DNA from: Desulfosarcina cetonica JCM 12296
GTDB lineage: Bacteria > Desulfobacterota > Desulfobacteria > Desulfobacterales > Desulfosarcinaceae
DNA: 64,000 nt
Assembly: GCF_001311845.1 (NCBI RefSeq)
Contig: NZ_BBCC01000010.1
Coordinates: 1-64,000, forward strand
Direction of reading: 5' to 3'
The position numbers and the translations under genes were made by a program. A model generated the notes under the pieces. It saw nothing but the letters and a program-made list of their open reading frames with translations, was not told the DNA's origin and ran no database searches. Positions 38,130 through 47,589 of this stretch are shown piece after piece. The first letter of the stretch is position 1, and each line of letters opens with the position of its first letter.

Positions 38130-38513
38130 TTAGTGGGCGCCGCACCCACAGCCACAGTCACCGCAGCTGCCGCCACTGGCCATGGCTTTGACCACTTCGC
38201 GGTCATCGGCTCGGGCGACATCGGTGATGGTCATCTGAAGGGATCTGGGGGCTCGGATCCCGGTCTGTTCCACAAGGGGCAGTTCCAGATGCCCCAGGAT
38301 GGCGCAGTGCTCGCTGGCGGGGATCTCCAACTCGATGCGATCGCCAATGCTTTTACCGAAAAGGGCTTTTTCGAAAGGCGTGATCCCATCGGTGCCTACT
38401 CCATAGATGAATTTGAAAGGGGTGCCTGCGGAATCACCGCCATTGGCAGCACCGGTCTTGATGGTCAGGTGAATTTTCATCAGGGCGTCGATCGTCGGGG
38501 ACGGATTTTGCAT
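38130..38513 (-). CDS. FKBP-type peptidyl-prolyl isomerase, SlyD-like
   Basis: 127 aa from ATG 38513, which follows GGAGG; an upstream in-frame TTG is rejected. The FKBP core shows FKFIYGVGTDGITPFEKALFG and GDRIELEIPASEHCAILGHLEL, the latter running into the usual inserted flap. The C-terminus is short and cysteine-rich (GGSCGDCGCGCGAH), where SlyD of enterics has a long His-rich nickel tail, so metal binding is likely. It acts in the cytosol as a folding helper and perhaps in metal delivery. Confidence 0.85.
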   Translation of the reverse strand: MQNPSPTIDALMKIHLTIKTGAANGGDSAGTPFKFIYGVGTDGITPFEKALFGKSIGDRIELEIPASEHCAILGHLELPLVEQTGIRAPRSLQMTITDVARADDREVVKAMASGGSCGDCGCGCGAH

Positions 38514-38655
38514 TGTTTCCTCCAATTCTCGGGGTTGACGATGCTGAAAGATTTGTCTGTGCCGGCTCGGGCGATATCAGGCGGAAGTTCAACCGGTTTT
38601 CTTGCAGCTAAAATAAGTGAGGATTGAAAAAAGTAAACCGTGCGTCATCCCGTGC

Positions 38656-39739
38656 TCACTCTGAAACCACCCGGTTTTTGCCTGCGGCCTTGGCCCTGTA
38701 AAGGCATTGATCAGCGCGTTCGATCAGGCGCTTTACCGAATCGTCCTTGCGAAAGCAGGCTACACCGATGCTGACGGTAACCGACAGGACATCTGGCGTA
38801 CATGTGTCGTCGGCCGCATAGCGGCTTGTGGCGATGGTTCGGCATAGCAGTTTGGCCTTTTTGGTGGCATTGCGCAGGGAGGCGCCGGGTAGCACCAGCA
38901 TGAATTCCTCGCCCCCATAGCGGGCCAAAAATCGTCGCTTCTCACCAGCTGGCGACACTTCCCGGTGAATGCCAGCAGTACCCGGTCCCCCACGGTGTGG
39001 CCATACGTGTCGTTCAACTGTTTGAAATCATCCAGGTCCATCATCAAAAGCGAGAAAGGCGTCCGCGTGATCGTATTCCGTTCTACTAAACTACCGAGAT
39101 AGTGGTCCAGGGCCTTGCGGTTATAGACGCCGGTAAGGCCATCGGTATTGGCCGAGTGACGGGCATTGTCCAGCTCTTTTTTCAGGATTTCCACCTGGCT
39201 GGAAAGGGCATCCAGGTTCTTTTGATCTTGTTGCTCCTTGCGCCGGACCATCTCCCGCAGTTTGGCGACTGCTTGGACCAGTTCGTTCTTAATGCGTTTG
39301 ATATCGTTTAACAGGGTAATCTCTTCGAAGCGTTCCCCCTGGACGCGGATGGAACCGTAAAAATCGATATTCTCCTGGTCCAGACTGGTCATGGCCGCGG
39401 TCATCAAATCGATGATTTCCCTGAATTCCGTTTCGCGTTCGCCTAAATAGCGTTTTTGCCGCTGGATGTGTTCGAGAATGCGGCTTTTCTGGCGTTCGAA
39501 TTGGACGGCAATGGCGCGGGTCTTTTCATCCGCCTGAAAACGGTCCTGCAGGGCCTTCAGTTCTTTTTTGAACGTCTCGGCGTCGATTTCGCTGATATCC
39601 AGGGTGTATTCACGCAGGAAAAGAAAAAGCGCCTGGATGCTGTCCATAAAAAATCCAGGCGTCGGCGGCGATCGTCGCCTTTCGCCTCACAATCACCCGA
39701 ATGCGTACCGATGGAATCGGATTTGCCAAACAGCTTCAT
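38656..39739 (-). CDS. GGDEF diguanylate cyclase (two frameshifts)
   Basis: About 360 aa. ATG 39739 (MKLFGKSD) has AAGGAAGG upstream; the frame joins MDSIQALFLFLREYTLDISEI after one T is restored in the run 39648-39653, and the second break (run 38927-38931) is needed to reach DDFLARYGGEEFMLVLPG. An N-terminal helical region (about 30-200, ERETEFREIIDLM, coiled-coil) precedes the GGDEF domain (DGLTGVYNRKALDHYL; active site GGEEF). It makes c-di-GMP, which could act on the PilZ protein and pili. No known sensor domain was recognised. Confidence 0.88.
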
Positions 39740-39751
39740 GGATCGCCTTCC

Positions 39752-40603
39752 TTATTTGAAGCCACCAACGATTCCCCGAATGGCCGATGGGATTTCCGCC
39801 GGCAGCATGACCACCTTGGCGTTCTGGGCGGTGGAAAGGGCCTTGAGGGATTCCACGTACTTTTCACCAATCAGATACATGACCGGCAATTCGTCATCGC
39901 CGATGGCTGCGGAAACCTTCTGGATGGCCTGCTGACTGGCTTCAGCCAGGACGACCTTGGCTTGGGCATCGCGTTTGGAAGCCTCCAAACGACCTTCGGC
40001 TTCCAGAATGGCCGCAGCTTTTTCGCCGTCGGCGCGGGTGACGGTGGCCCGCCGTTGGCGCTCGGCGGCTGCTTGTTCTTCCATGGCCGCCTGCATGGTG
40101 GCGGATGGATTGATGTCCTGGATTTCAACGGTTTTCAGGGTGATTCCCCAGTCGGCGATGTCATCGGAGATGGCGGCCTTCAATTTTGCCTTGATCTGGT
40201 CCCGAGAGGAAAGGGCATCATCCAGATCCATTTCACCGACAATGGAGCGCAGGGAGGTCTGTACCAGATTTTGGATAGCGAATTGGTAGTTCTCCACGCC
40301 GTAAACGGATTTTTCCGGTGAGATGATATTGATGTAGGCGACCGCATTCACAATAATGACCGCATTGTCCCGGGTAATTACTTCCTGGGAGGGAATGTCC
40401 AGGACGATGTCCTTGGTGGTAACCTTATAGGCCACCGTATCCATATAGGGGATGATGATGTTTAGCCCGGGGCCGAGGGTTTTATGAAACTTGCCCAGGC
40501 GCTGGACCACATGTTTGCTGCCTTGGGGAACAATGCGGACGCCCAACACCAGGGTGACGATGACCAAAACAACGAAAACGGCGACGATGATCAAGCTTTC
40601 CAT
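39752..40603 (-). CDS. SPFH/Band 7 protein, paraslipin type
   Basis: 283 aa. One N-terminal membrane helix (LIIVAVFVVLVIVTLVLGV) is followed by the SPFH domain: VPQGSKHVVQRLGKFHKTLGPGLNIIIPYMD, DIPSQEVITRDNAVI and ALSSRDQIKAKLKAAI. The C-terminal part is an Ala/Glu-rich coiled coil (AAMEEQAAAERQRRA). Paraslipins organise membrane microdomains with NfeD proteins, and the nfeD-like gene lies just upstream, the usual pairing. ATG 40603 follows GGAGG. Confidence 0.93.
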   Translation of the reverse strand: MESLIIVAVFVVLVIVTLVLGVRIVPQGSKHVVQRLGKFHKTLGPGLNIIIPYMDTVAYKVTTKDIVLDIPSQEVITRDNAVIIVNAVAYINIISPEKSVYGVENYQFAIQNLVQTSLRSIVGEMDLDDALSSRDQIKAKLKAAISDDIADWGITLKTVEIQDINPSATMQAAMEEQAAAERQRRATVTRADGEKAAAILEAEGRLEASKRDAQAKVVLAEASQQAIQKVSAAIGDDELPVMYLIGEKYVESLKALSTAQNAKVVMLPAEIPSAIRGIVGGFK

Positions 40604-40681
40604 CTTTCCTCCATGATACCGAAAAGGGTGACTGATGACGGTTCCCAGCCATTGGCGGGCAAGGATATTGCCGGTTGTGGA

Positions 40682-41133
40682 TTATAATTTGTTGACCATG
40701 AGGGTATTTCCCGAAACATCGGTGACCTTGACCCGATCCCCAACGGTCACATCCGTGCTGCAGATAAACGTCCATTCCTCTGAACCCAACAGCGGCGTTG
40801 TGAAGCGGACCATACCGCGTCGTCCCGATTCCGGACGACGAATGACTTGGCCAACCTCACCGATGGCGGCTTCGCGAGGGATTCCGGCTTTTGTGCGATC
40901 GGTCATGATGGGGCGGATGTACTTAAACCATAGAAATGTGAAAATACAGGACGCAATGGCCCAGATGAACAGTTGCCAGGAAAAACTGAGCGTATTGTCC
41001 ATCAGCATCAGGCCGGACACCACAATGGCACCCAGGCCGAACCAAAAATGGTGAAGCTGGGAATGAAGATTTCGGTCATGATCAGGATCATGCCGAACAC
41101 CAGCCAATGCCAGTAGGCGATGTGAAGGTTCAT
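40682..41133 (-). CDS. NfeD family protein (one frameshift)
   Basis: About 150 aa once one T is restored in the run 41044-41048, joining MNLHIAYWHWLVFGMILIMTEIFIPSFTIF to WFGLGAIVVSGLMLMDNTLS. Four membrane helices precede a C-terminal OB-fold domain (GEVGQVIRRPESGRRGMVRF, VGDRVKVTDVSGNTLMV). Such short NfeD proteins partner with SPFH/paraslipins, as the adjacent gene shows. No protease domain is present. Confidence 0.88.
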
Positions 41134-41391
41134 CGTGTTTTCTTTCCGTTCAGATCGGTATCGGTCATTTGGGATAGGAAATGAGATAAAAGATTCCTGT
41201 CGGTTCGGAAGATGGTCGACTTTAGCATAAATCAGCCACCGGGGGAATCGGTGCGCGGCCAATGGGCGCGACAGCCGGTTGATCAATCCGGTGGACTCGT
41301 CTATATTGCGTTTGAATTCCAAATCTAATTCTAAGTCTGTCTGCCTGCTGCTATCGTTCGTTGGACCATGGCAGGTTCCGTGGAGGCACCC

Positions 41392-42321
41392 ATGATCATC
41401 GACCGAACCGGAAAAATTGCCGAAGGCATCCATATGCTGGGACATCATGGATTCCCGATTTTTCTGGTTGACGGTGAACGGCCGGCCATCGTCGATGGCG
41501 GCCTGGCCTTTCTCGGCCCTATATACGTCCGGCAGATCCATGCGGTCTTGGGGGATCGGCAGCCCGCCTGGTGCTTTTTCACCCATGCCCACTTTGATCA
41601 TTGCAGCGCGGTCGGCTATTTCAAAAGATCTTTCCCGCGAATGCAGGTCGTGGCCTCGAAAAAAGCGGCCGATATCTTATCGCGACCCAATGCCATTCAT
41701 CTGATCGCCCAGTTGAATCAATCTGCCCTGGCACTATCCCCGCTTTTGGGGATCGACGATACCGGCGTCCGGTTTGAACCCTTTGGCGTGGATCGGATCG
41801 CCGAGGAAGGCGACTGTTTCGAGCTTTCGTCCAATCTGAGCCTGCAGGTACTGGAAACGCCCGGCCACACTTGGGATTTTCTCTCCTACTATGTGCCCGA
41901 ACGCAGGCTTTTGATCGCCTCGGAAGCTGTCGGCACCCGGGAGCAGAGAGGCCATATCATGATCGACTGCCTGGTGGATTTCGACCATTATTACCAATCG
42001 ATTCAGCGGCTCAAGAACCTTGCTGTGGATATTCTGTTTCAGGGCCACATTTATGCATTTACTGGCTCGGATGCGCAAGTGCATTTGGACACCTCACTGG
42101 ATCGGAGCCTGCGGTTCAAGGCGATGGTCAAACAATTCATGCGCGAAACCGGTAATGACATTCAGGCGGTGATGCAGCGTTTCAAAGCCATCGAGTGGGA
42201 GAGCAATCCGGGGCTGCGTCAACCCGAGCCAGCCTACCTGCTCAATCTGGAAGCCCGCATTAAAACGGTCTTGCGCGCCATTGCGGCCGATGCAGGCAAA
42301 CTTTATGAAAAGGTCCATTAA
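41392..42321 (+). CDS. MBL-fold metallo-hydrolase
   Basis: 309 aa from ATG 41392, preceded by GGAGG; the upstream ATG 41368 is less well placed. The zinc motif is FFTHAHFDHCSAVG near residue 67 and a third ligand is in ETPGHTWDFLSYYVP. A final acidic ligand is suggested by IASEAVGT and the last His by FQGHIYAFTG. The substrate is unknown; the beta-lactamase fold covers many hydrolases. A helical C-terminal part (about 230-309) resembles the extra domain of other bacterial members. It ends 5 bases before pyrD. Confidence 0.87.
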   Translation: MIIDRTGKIAEGIHMLGHHGFPIFLVDGERPAIVDGGLAFLGPIYVRQIHAVLGDRQPAWCFFTHAHFDHCSAVGYFKRSFPRMQVVASKKAADILSRPNAIHLIAQLNQSALALSPLLGIDDTGVRFEPFGVDRIAEEGDCFELSSNLSLQVLETPGHTWDFLSYYVPERRLLIASEAVGTREQRGHIMIDCLVDFDHYYQSIQRLKNLAVDILFQGHIYAFTGSDAQVHLDTSLDRSLRFKAMVKQFMRETGNDIQAVMQRFKAIEWESNPGLRQPEPAYLLNLEARIKTVLRAIAADAGKLYEKVH

Positions 42322-42326
42322 TCCCC

Positions 42327-43246
42327 ATGAACATACCTGACCTTAGGGTAGACATCGGCGGTCTCAACCTCGAAAACCCCGTGATGACCGCCTCGGGAAC
42401 CTTCGGTTACGCCCGGGAGTTCGAATCGTATATCGATCTGAACCGGCTGGGCGGGATCATTGTCAAAGGGCTCTCCTTGCTGCCGGCCAAGGGCAACCCG
42501 CCGCCGCGTATCGTGGAAACCGCATGCGGCATGCTCAATGCCATCGGCCTTGAAAACGTGGGGATTGACGCGTTTCTACGGGATAAACTGCCGTTTCTGG
42601 CGCGCCTGCGACCGCCTGTGATCGCCAACATTTATGGCAAGACCGTCGATGAATATGCCCAGCTGGCAGGTCGCCTGGAATCCGCCGATGCGGTTAAGGG
42701 GATCGAAGTCAACATCTCCTGTCCGAATGTAAAGCAGGGGGGGTGGTTTTCGGTTCGGATCCGCGGATTGCCGCCGAGGTGGTGCGCGCCGTGCGCAGGA
42801 AAACCACCAAACACCTGATGGTCAAACTCTCCCCCAATGTGACCGACATCACGGTGATTGCCCAGGCGGCCGAGGACGCCGGTGCCGATTCCCTGTCGTT
42901 GATCAACACCATCACCGGCATGGCGGTGGATCTTGCCACGCGTCGACCGAAGCTGGCCAACATCACCGGTGGTCTTTCAGGTCCGGCGATCAAGCCCATT
43001 GCCCTGCGCATGGTCTGGCAGACCGCCCGAGTGGTGAAGATCCCCATCATCGGTGTGGGCGGCATCATGACCGCCATGGATGCGCTGGCGTTTCTGATGG
43101 TGGGTGCCACGGCAGTCCAGATCGGCACCGCCAATTTTGTCAGCCCGACCAGTACCGTGGAGATCATCGATGGCATCACGGCCTGGTTGCGGCAGGAAGG
43201 CATCGATGACGTCAAGAAACTCATTGGGACCTTGAAGACGGATTAA
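42327..43246 (+). CDS. pyrD: Dihydroorotate dehydrogenase B, catalytic subunit (one frameshift)
   Basis: About 306 aa once one G is added to the run 42737-42743, joining EVNISCPNVKQGG to VVFGSDPRIAAEVV. Typical class 1B features: DIGGLNLENPVMTASGTFGYA near the start, NISCPNV with the catalytic cysteine, NTITGMAVD, and the phosphate-binding GVGGIMTAMDALAFLMVGA near the end. It oxidises dihydroorotate to orotate in pyrimidine synthesis; its electron-transfer partner pyrK is not in the window. A G-run of seven makes a sequencing slip very likely. Confidence 0.93.
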
Positions 43247-43329
43247 ATGGAAAAGCGCGCAGCTGTACGGGGGAGGAATGGCGGTTGGGGTGGTTTGCAT
43301 CCAAGGCCGAAATAGCGTATAAGCGGAGT

Positions 43330-43366
43330 CCATTCAAAATGTGAAGCTTACGGCACGGAGCCAGGC
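43330..43366 (+). repeat. 37-base repeat, copy 2 (intergenic)
   Basis: It matches 883-919 (inside the DUF2959 gene) at 35 of 37 positions and lies between pyrD and the DUF3783 gene, inside a frame that would read IQNVKLTARSQAKIQHR. It looks like a displaced fragment of DUF2959-like sequence, or a shared repeat. Confidence 0.8.
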
Positions 43367-43396
43367 GAAGATTCAACACCGGAGTGCAAACAAACC

Positions 43397-43837
43397 ATGA
43401 CCAACGGCACTTTTGAAAAGGTTCAGCATACTGACAGTCCCATGTATGGTCCGTTGAAACTCATTTTGTGTGGCTTTCCGGCGGCGGCCCAGGATAAATT
43501 CGGCCTCGTTCTGGAAATGAGCGGTCTTCGCGATGTGCCCGTGATATGGGCCAATGAAACCCATCAGGCGGCTACCTTGGCCGATCTCTTGGCGTTGCCG
43601 GCCGGCAGCGGCAAGGGCAGCGACTCGACCCTTCCACGCGCCGTCATCGTTTCCGGAATCACCGAAAATCAATTACATGTGCTGATGACCACTTGTCGTA
43701 AAACCGGTATGCAGCCGGCGCTTTGGGCGGCGCTCACGCCCACCTCCGAAACCTGGCCCCTGTCAGGGCTTTTGGGAGAACTCCAGGCAGAGCAAAAGGC
43801 GCTTGCCAAGCGTCGAAAAAACAAACCGGCCGGATAA
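43397..43837 (+). CDS. DUF3783 domain protein
   Basis: 146 aa. The C-terminal half matches DUF3783 (PRAVIVSGITENQLHVLMTTCRKTGMQP, then WAALTPTSETWPL). The N-terminal half has a pattern like a small alpha/beta fold (LKLILCGFPAAAQDKF, VPVIWANETHQ). No membrane or signal segment. The C-terminus is lysine-rich (KALAKRRKNKPAG). Function unknown. ilvN starts 47 bases later, so co-transcription is possible. Confidence 0.75.
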   Translation: MTNGTFEKVQHTDSPMYGPLKLILCGFPAAAQDKFGLVLEMSGLRDVPVIWANETHQAATLADLLALPAGSGKGSDSTLPRAVIVSGITENQLHVLMTTCRKTGMQPALWAALTPTSETWPLSGLLGELQAEQKALAKRRKNKPAG

Positions 43838-43884
43838 CCTGATTTCCAGAACGCAAATGCTTCCGGGCGCTGGAGAGCCGAATC

Positions 43885-44372
43885 ATGCAAACCGAGAAAT
43901 ACACCATCACCATGCTGGTGGAAAACGAACCCGGGGTGACCGCCAGGGTTGCCGGGCTTTTTGCCAGTCGCGGATACAATATCGAAACCATTTGCGGCGC
44001 GCCGACGGCCAACCCGGAAATGTCGCGAATTACCATCACCACCAATGCGTCACCGGATCAGGTCGAGCAGATCATGAAACAGGTGCGGCGACTGATCAAC
44101 GTGATCAAGGTCCGGGATATGACCGGAGACGACGCGGTGCGGCGGGAAATGGCCCTGATTTGCGTAAAGGCCCAGGAGGAATATCGGGCGGAAATTCAAC
44201 GCATCGTGGACAACTTCAGGGCCCGCATCGTGGACACGGGAATGAGTCACTACATTATCGAAGTGACCGGCCGGATGGAAAAAATTGCCGCGCTGCTGCA
44301 TCTGCTCGAGCCATGGGGATAAAAAAAGTGGCCCGATCGGGCATCCTTGCCCTTTATCGGGAGCCCGGCTGA
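43885..44372 (+). CDS. ilvN: Acetolactate synthase small (regulatory) subunit (one frameshift)
   Basis: 162 aa, as expected for IlvN, once one G is added to the run 44315-44318 (LLEPWG continues as IKKVARSGILALYREPG). The ACT domain is at the N-terminus: TITMLVENEPGVTARVAGLFASRGYNIETI. The second half (AEIQRIVDNFRARIVDTGMSHYIIEVTG) is the C-terminal domain. The subunit binds valine and restrains the catalytic subunit IlvB in branched-chain amino acid synthesis; ilvB is not in the window. Confidence 0.9.
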
Positions 44373-44422
44373 TGGCCCCCCTCACTAAACATTAATGGCC
44401 AAGTAAAAAAAAGACAGCATGC

Positions 44423-45660
44423 CTATGACGCAGTGGTTTCCGTTGGCGGGTGAGCGCGTGAAGCATCCTGACGAACCACCCGATCCAGTTTTTGACTGAA
44501 TTCGATAATCTCGTAAGGCTTGGTCACCCTTTCGCAAAAACCGTACTCCTCATAGCGCGCCACGACCGGACTTTCCGCATACCCACTCGAAACGATAGCC
44601 TTGACAAAGGGATCAATGGCTTTCAACTGACCGATGGTCTCCTGGCCCCCCATGCCGCCCTTGATCGTCAGATCGAGAATCACCGCATCGTACGCTTGTG
44701 AGGCATGCATGGCGGCCTGGTATTTCCGGATGGCGATTTCTCCTGCCTCGGCAAAATCAACTTCATATCCAAGGTGATTCAGAAGATTGCCGACCAATTC
44801 ACGAATCATGGCTTCATCGTCCATGACCAGGATTTTCCCTTGCCATGGACCGGCTTGCCTGGATACCGTTCGTTTCTCTGAGGCTTCTCCGGAACGATGG
44901 GCTGGGGGCCGGTATCTGCCGGCAACAAGACGTGAAAGGTAGATCCCACACCGGTCCGTGAGCAGACCGTGATCTCTCCGCCATGTTTGGTGATGATGGA
45001 GTGGGAAATGGACAATCCCAGCCCCGTGCCCTTGCTGGCGCCTCTGTTTTTCGTTGAAAAGTAAGGATCGAAGATTTTCTCGATATGTTCTGCCGGTATT
45101 CCCATCCCCTGATCGCGGATGGCGATATTCACGTAACGGCCGGCGGACAGGATGCTGTTACCACCGTTGATGGTCACGTTTTCGAAATCAATGAAGACGG
45201 TCCCGCCCTTGGGCATGGCTTCGGCCGCATTAATCATCAGATTGTGAAGGGCTTGGCCGATCTGCTGGAAATCCACCTGGGCTGGCCAGATGCCCTCATT
45301 GGCGCCGATTTGGATATTGATGTTCGATCCGCTCAAGGAGAACGCGGCGACATTTTCGACCAGATGGACAATGTCCGTGGGGCTTTTTTCCAGCTGACCG
45401 CCCTTGGAAAATGTGATCAACCGGCGGGTCAATGTTTTGGCAGATCGTGAGGCCGAAAGCGCCTGCTCAAGGAACGTGGCCAACGGCGATCCCGGCGTGA
45501 CATGCTCCATGGCCAGGGATAGGTTTCCCATGATCGCTGTTAGCAGATTATTGTAATCATGAGCAATGCCACCGGATAAAGCCGCTATCGACTCCAGTTG
45601 GCGGATTTGCCGCTTTAGATCATTGCGACCTTTGGATCGGTCGGCGGAAGGGGGCGTCAT
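44423..45660 (-). CDS. Hybrid histidine kinase with receiver domain, no sensor domain (one frameshift)
   Basis: About 413 aa once one A is restored (run 44833-44836 on the plus strand), which joins HGKGK to ILVMDDEAMIRELVGNLL. The kinase part has the phospho-acceptor in ALSGGIAHDYNNLLTAIMGN and the N-box, G1 and G2 regions (HNLMINAAEAMP, RDQGMGIP, GTGLGLSISHSII). The C-terminal receiver has the phospho-acceptor aspartate in AVILDLTIKGGMGG. No sensing domain precedes the kinase. An open frame continues upstream to a TAG near 45718, so another break and a longer N-terminus are possible. Confidence 0.85.
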
Positions 45661-45757
45661 TGTGTTGGGTTCCCGGCTTTCATCGTTGGCGGAAAAACGC
45701 GTCTGTATGTCATTTTGCTATCGACCCGAAAAAAGCAGACTTGAGCGGCGTATTGAT

Positions 45758-45778
45758 GTTTCCGTAACTAAAGTAACA
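45758..45778 (+). promoter_or_regulatory. Shared upstream motif, copy 1 (TPR gene)
   Basis: The 21-base stretch beginning GTTTCCGTAACTAAAG matches the one at 47520-47540 at 18 of 21 positions. Here GTAAC also has an inverted partner GTTAC nine bases on. It lies 122 bases before the TPR gene start. It may be an operator or enhancer shared by the two TPR genes. Confidence 0.4.
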
Positions 45779-45899
45779 GAAAAAGTTACCGATAAGCAGA
45801 CCAGATAGGTATCGCCGCCAATAATTATTTTAGCCAGCGTTCGGAACGGCGTCCGTTTCGGCGGGGCAGCATCGTTGGGATATCCCACAGGAGAAAAAA

Positions 45900-47141
45900 A
45901 TGGATGGAATCGCGACCATTCTGCAAAATTCGCTCTATCCAACGACCCAGTCGAGCATCTTTGATGAAAAAGATGGAACCGATTTACTGGCTGCATTGGT
46001 GCAGCAGCAAAACGGTTTGGAAACACTCTCCAACCAGTTCCTGCAGACCGGTATCGACCAGTATCTGAAAAAGGATTACGAGGAGGCGGTTAAATCATTC
46101 GAGGCAGCCATCGCCATTGCCCCGCAATCCAGCTACAACGGCGAGACCACCCAATACCTCTCCCAAACCTACCTGAAACTCGAAAAAACCGACAAGGCCA
46201 TCGAGACCTACGAAAAGGCCGTCGCTCGTGAGCCGAGCAACGGCGATTTACACAGTGCGCTAGCGCAGTTGCTCTATTCCGAAGACCGCTACGACGAGGC
46301 CGTGCAGCAGTACCGGGCGGCCATGGAACTTAACCCTAGTGCCACAACGCGATATGCTTATGGTGAATCCCTACTAAAGGTGAATAATTACACGGAAGCC
46401 GAAATCCAGTTCAACCAGGTCAAACGCCTGGATCCGGAAAGCTATGCCGGTGATTACGGCCTGGGTAAGATGTACGCCCAGTCGGGTGATAAAGCGAAAG
46501 CCATTGAGCATTTTGAAAAAGCCTTAAAATTGGATCCTGAATTTTACGATGCATATGCCGAGATCGGTTACGCGTATGCGGATGACGGAGAAATCGAAAG
46601 TGCCAGAGCTGTTGCTGCAGAACTCGAGGAGAAAGACGAGAATCTGGCAAGCCTTCTCGGGTATTACATCGACGAGAAAGAGCCTCCACGGATCGCCTTT
46701 GCGTTGGCGGAAAGCAGCTTTCCTTACCGAATGTCCAAGGGATATTCGGTTTCCAGCATTGACAGCTATCTCGAAAACGCCGGTGCAGAACTTAGCATGA
46801 CCATGAAATTCATATTTTCCAAAGGGATGGATCCGGCTTCCATTGAAAATCGGTTCAATTGGCAGTTATCTCGGGCCTCGAGTAGCAATATTGCCGAAAC
46901 CTACAATTTCGGAGATACCATCCCCGCCACGGAAATCAACCTGGATCCGTATCCGGATTACGTCCTCTACGACAAGGATAGCCAGGTCGCCACCGTCGGT
47001 TTCACACTCAGGCAAAACGAGACGGCGGACGGCACCATCGACCCTTCCCATATTGTCTTCAAATTCGATGGCAAAGATGTTTTTGGCGTTTCTATGGATT
47101 CTGACGGTGACGAGTACAGCGGCTTTTCTGGAACCGCGTAG
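45900..47141 (+). CDS. Tetratricopeptide repeat protein
   Basis: 413 aa. At least five TPR units lie between residues 45 and 250 (for example AVKSFEAAIAIAPQ, AIETYEKAVAREPSN, AVQQYRAAMELNPS, AIEHFEKALKLDPEF). The C-terminal 150 residues have no recognised domain but include DSDGDEYSGFSG, an acidic loop like those in the pilus genes. No signal peptide was seen. AGGAG precedes the ATG. TPRs act as protein-protein scaffolds; the partner is unknown. Confidence 0.83.
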   Translation: MDGIATILQNSLYPTTQSSIFDEKDGTDLLAALVQQQNGLETLSNQFLQTGIDQYLKKDYEEAVKSFEAAIAIAPQSSYNGETTQYLSQTYLKLEKTDKAIETYEKAVAREPSNGDLHSALAQLLYSEDRYDEAVQQYRAAMELNPSATTRYAYGESLLKVNNYTEAEIQFNQVKRLDPESYAGDYGLGKMYAQSGDKAKAIEHFEKALKLDPEFYDAYAEIGYAYADDGEIESARAVAAELEEKDENLASLLGYYIDEKEPPRIAFALAESSFPYRMSKGYSVSSIDSYLENAGAELSMTMKFIFSKGMDPASIENRFNWQLSRASSSNIAETYNFGDTIPATEINLDPYPDYVLYDKDSQVATVGFTLRQNETADGTIDPSHIVFKFDGKDVFGVSMDSDGDEYSGFSGTA

Positions 47142-47519
47142 GCTTTCAAAAACGAAAAGATTGTAGGCGTCTTCTCCTGCTATCGCTGATCTCGTATGCA
47201 CTATCCTATCGCATTGCTGCCCAAACAGCCGGGGCCTACCCAGTAAAATGTCCACCCTCATAGATCTTGGATGGTTGATCCGATCTTTTTCCTGAATTTT
47301 CTGTAAATCATCTCATTCCGGTATGTTGATTTGAAACGCGGTATACTTTCACGAATCAAACTCTTGGCCTAATTTTTGAAATTTCAAGTCGGCAAGTTGA
47401 GCGGATGTCGCCATGCCGCTATCATTTCTTCTCGAATCGCAATAAAAGGCGCTGATTTAATGTCCTATGATAAAAATGACACGTGTTCACCCCCTCGGAT
47501 AGGGTCAAAGAACTGACTG
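47142..47519 (+). other. Intergenic region without a recognised gene
   Basis: About 450 bases separate the two TPR genes. Apart from the shared motif at 47520-47540 I see no open frame with a ribosome site, no clear terminator and no known RNA. CTTGGCCTAATTTTTGAAA near 47364 resembles a sigma-54 box but has GA instead of GC at -12. Confidence 0.3.
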
Positions 47520-47540
47520 GTTTCCGTCACGAAAGTGACA
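47520..47540 (+). promoter_or_regulatory. Shared upstream motif, copy 2 (second TPR gene)
   Basis: Here the stretch contains a perfect inverted repeat, GTCAC-GAAA-GTGAC, and matches 45758-45778 at 18 of 21 positions. It lies 50 bases before the start of the second TPR gene. Confidence 0.45.
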
Positions 47541-47589
47541 ATTGCCAAACCTGCGATCGGATATCGCAAATATCATAAGGTAAACAAGA

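Noticed and set aside
47340-47589. c-di-GMP riboswitch before the second TPR gene
   Set aside because: CAATTGCCAAACC recalls part of a GEMM motif, but the paired stems and receptor are missing.
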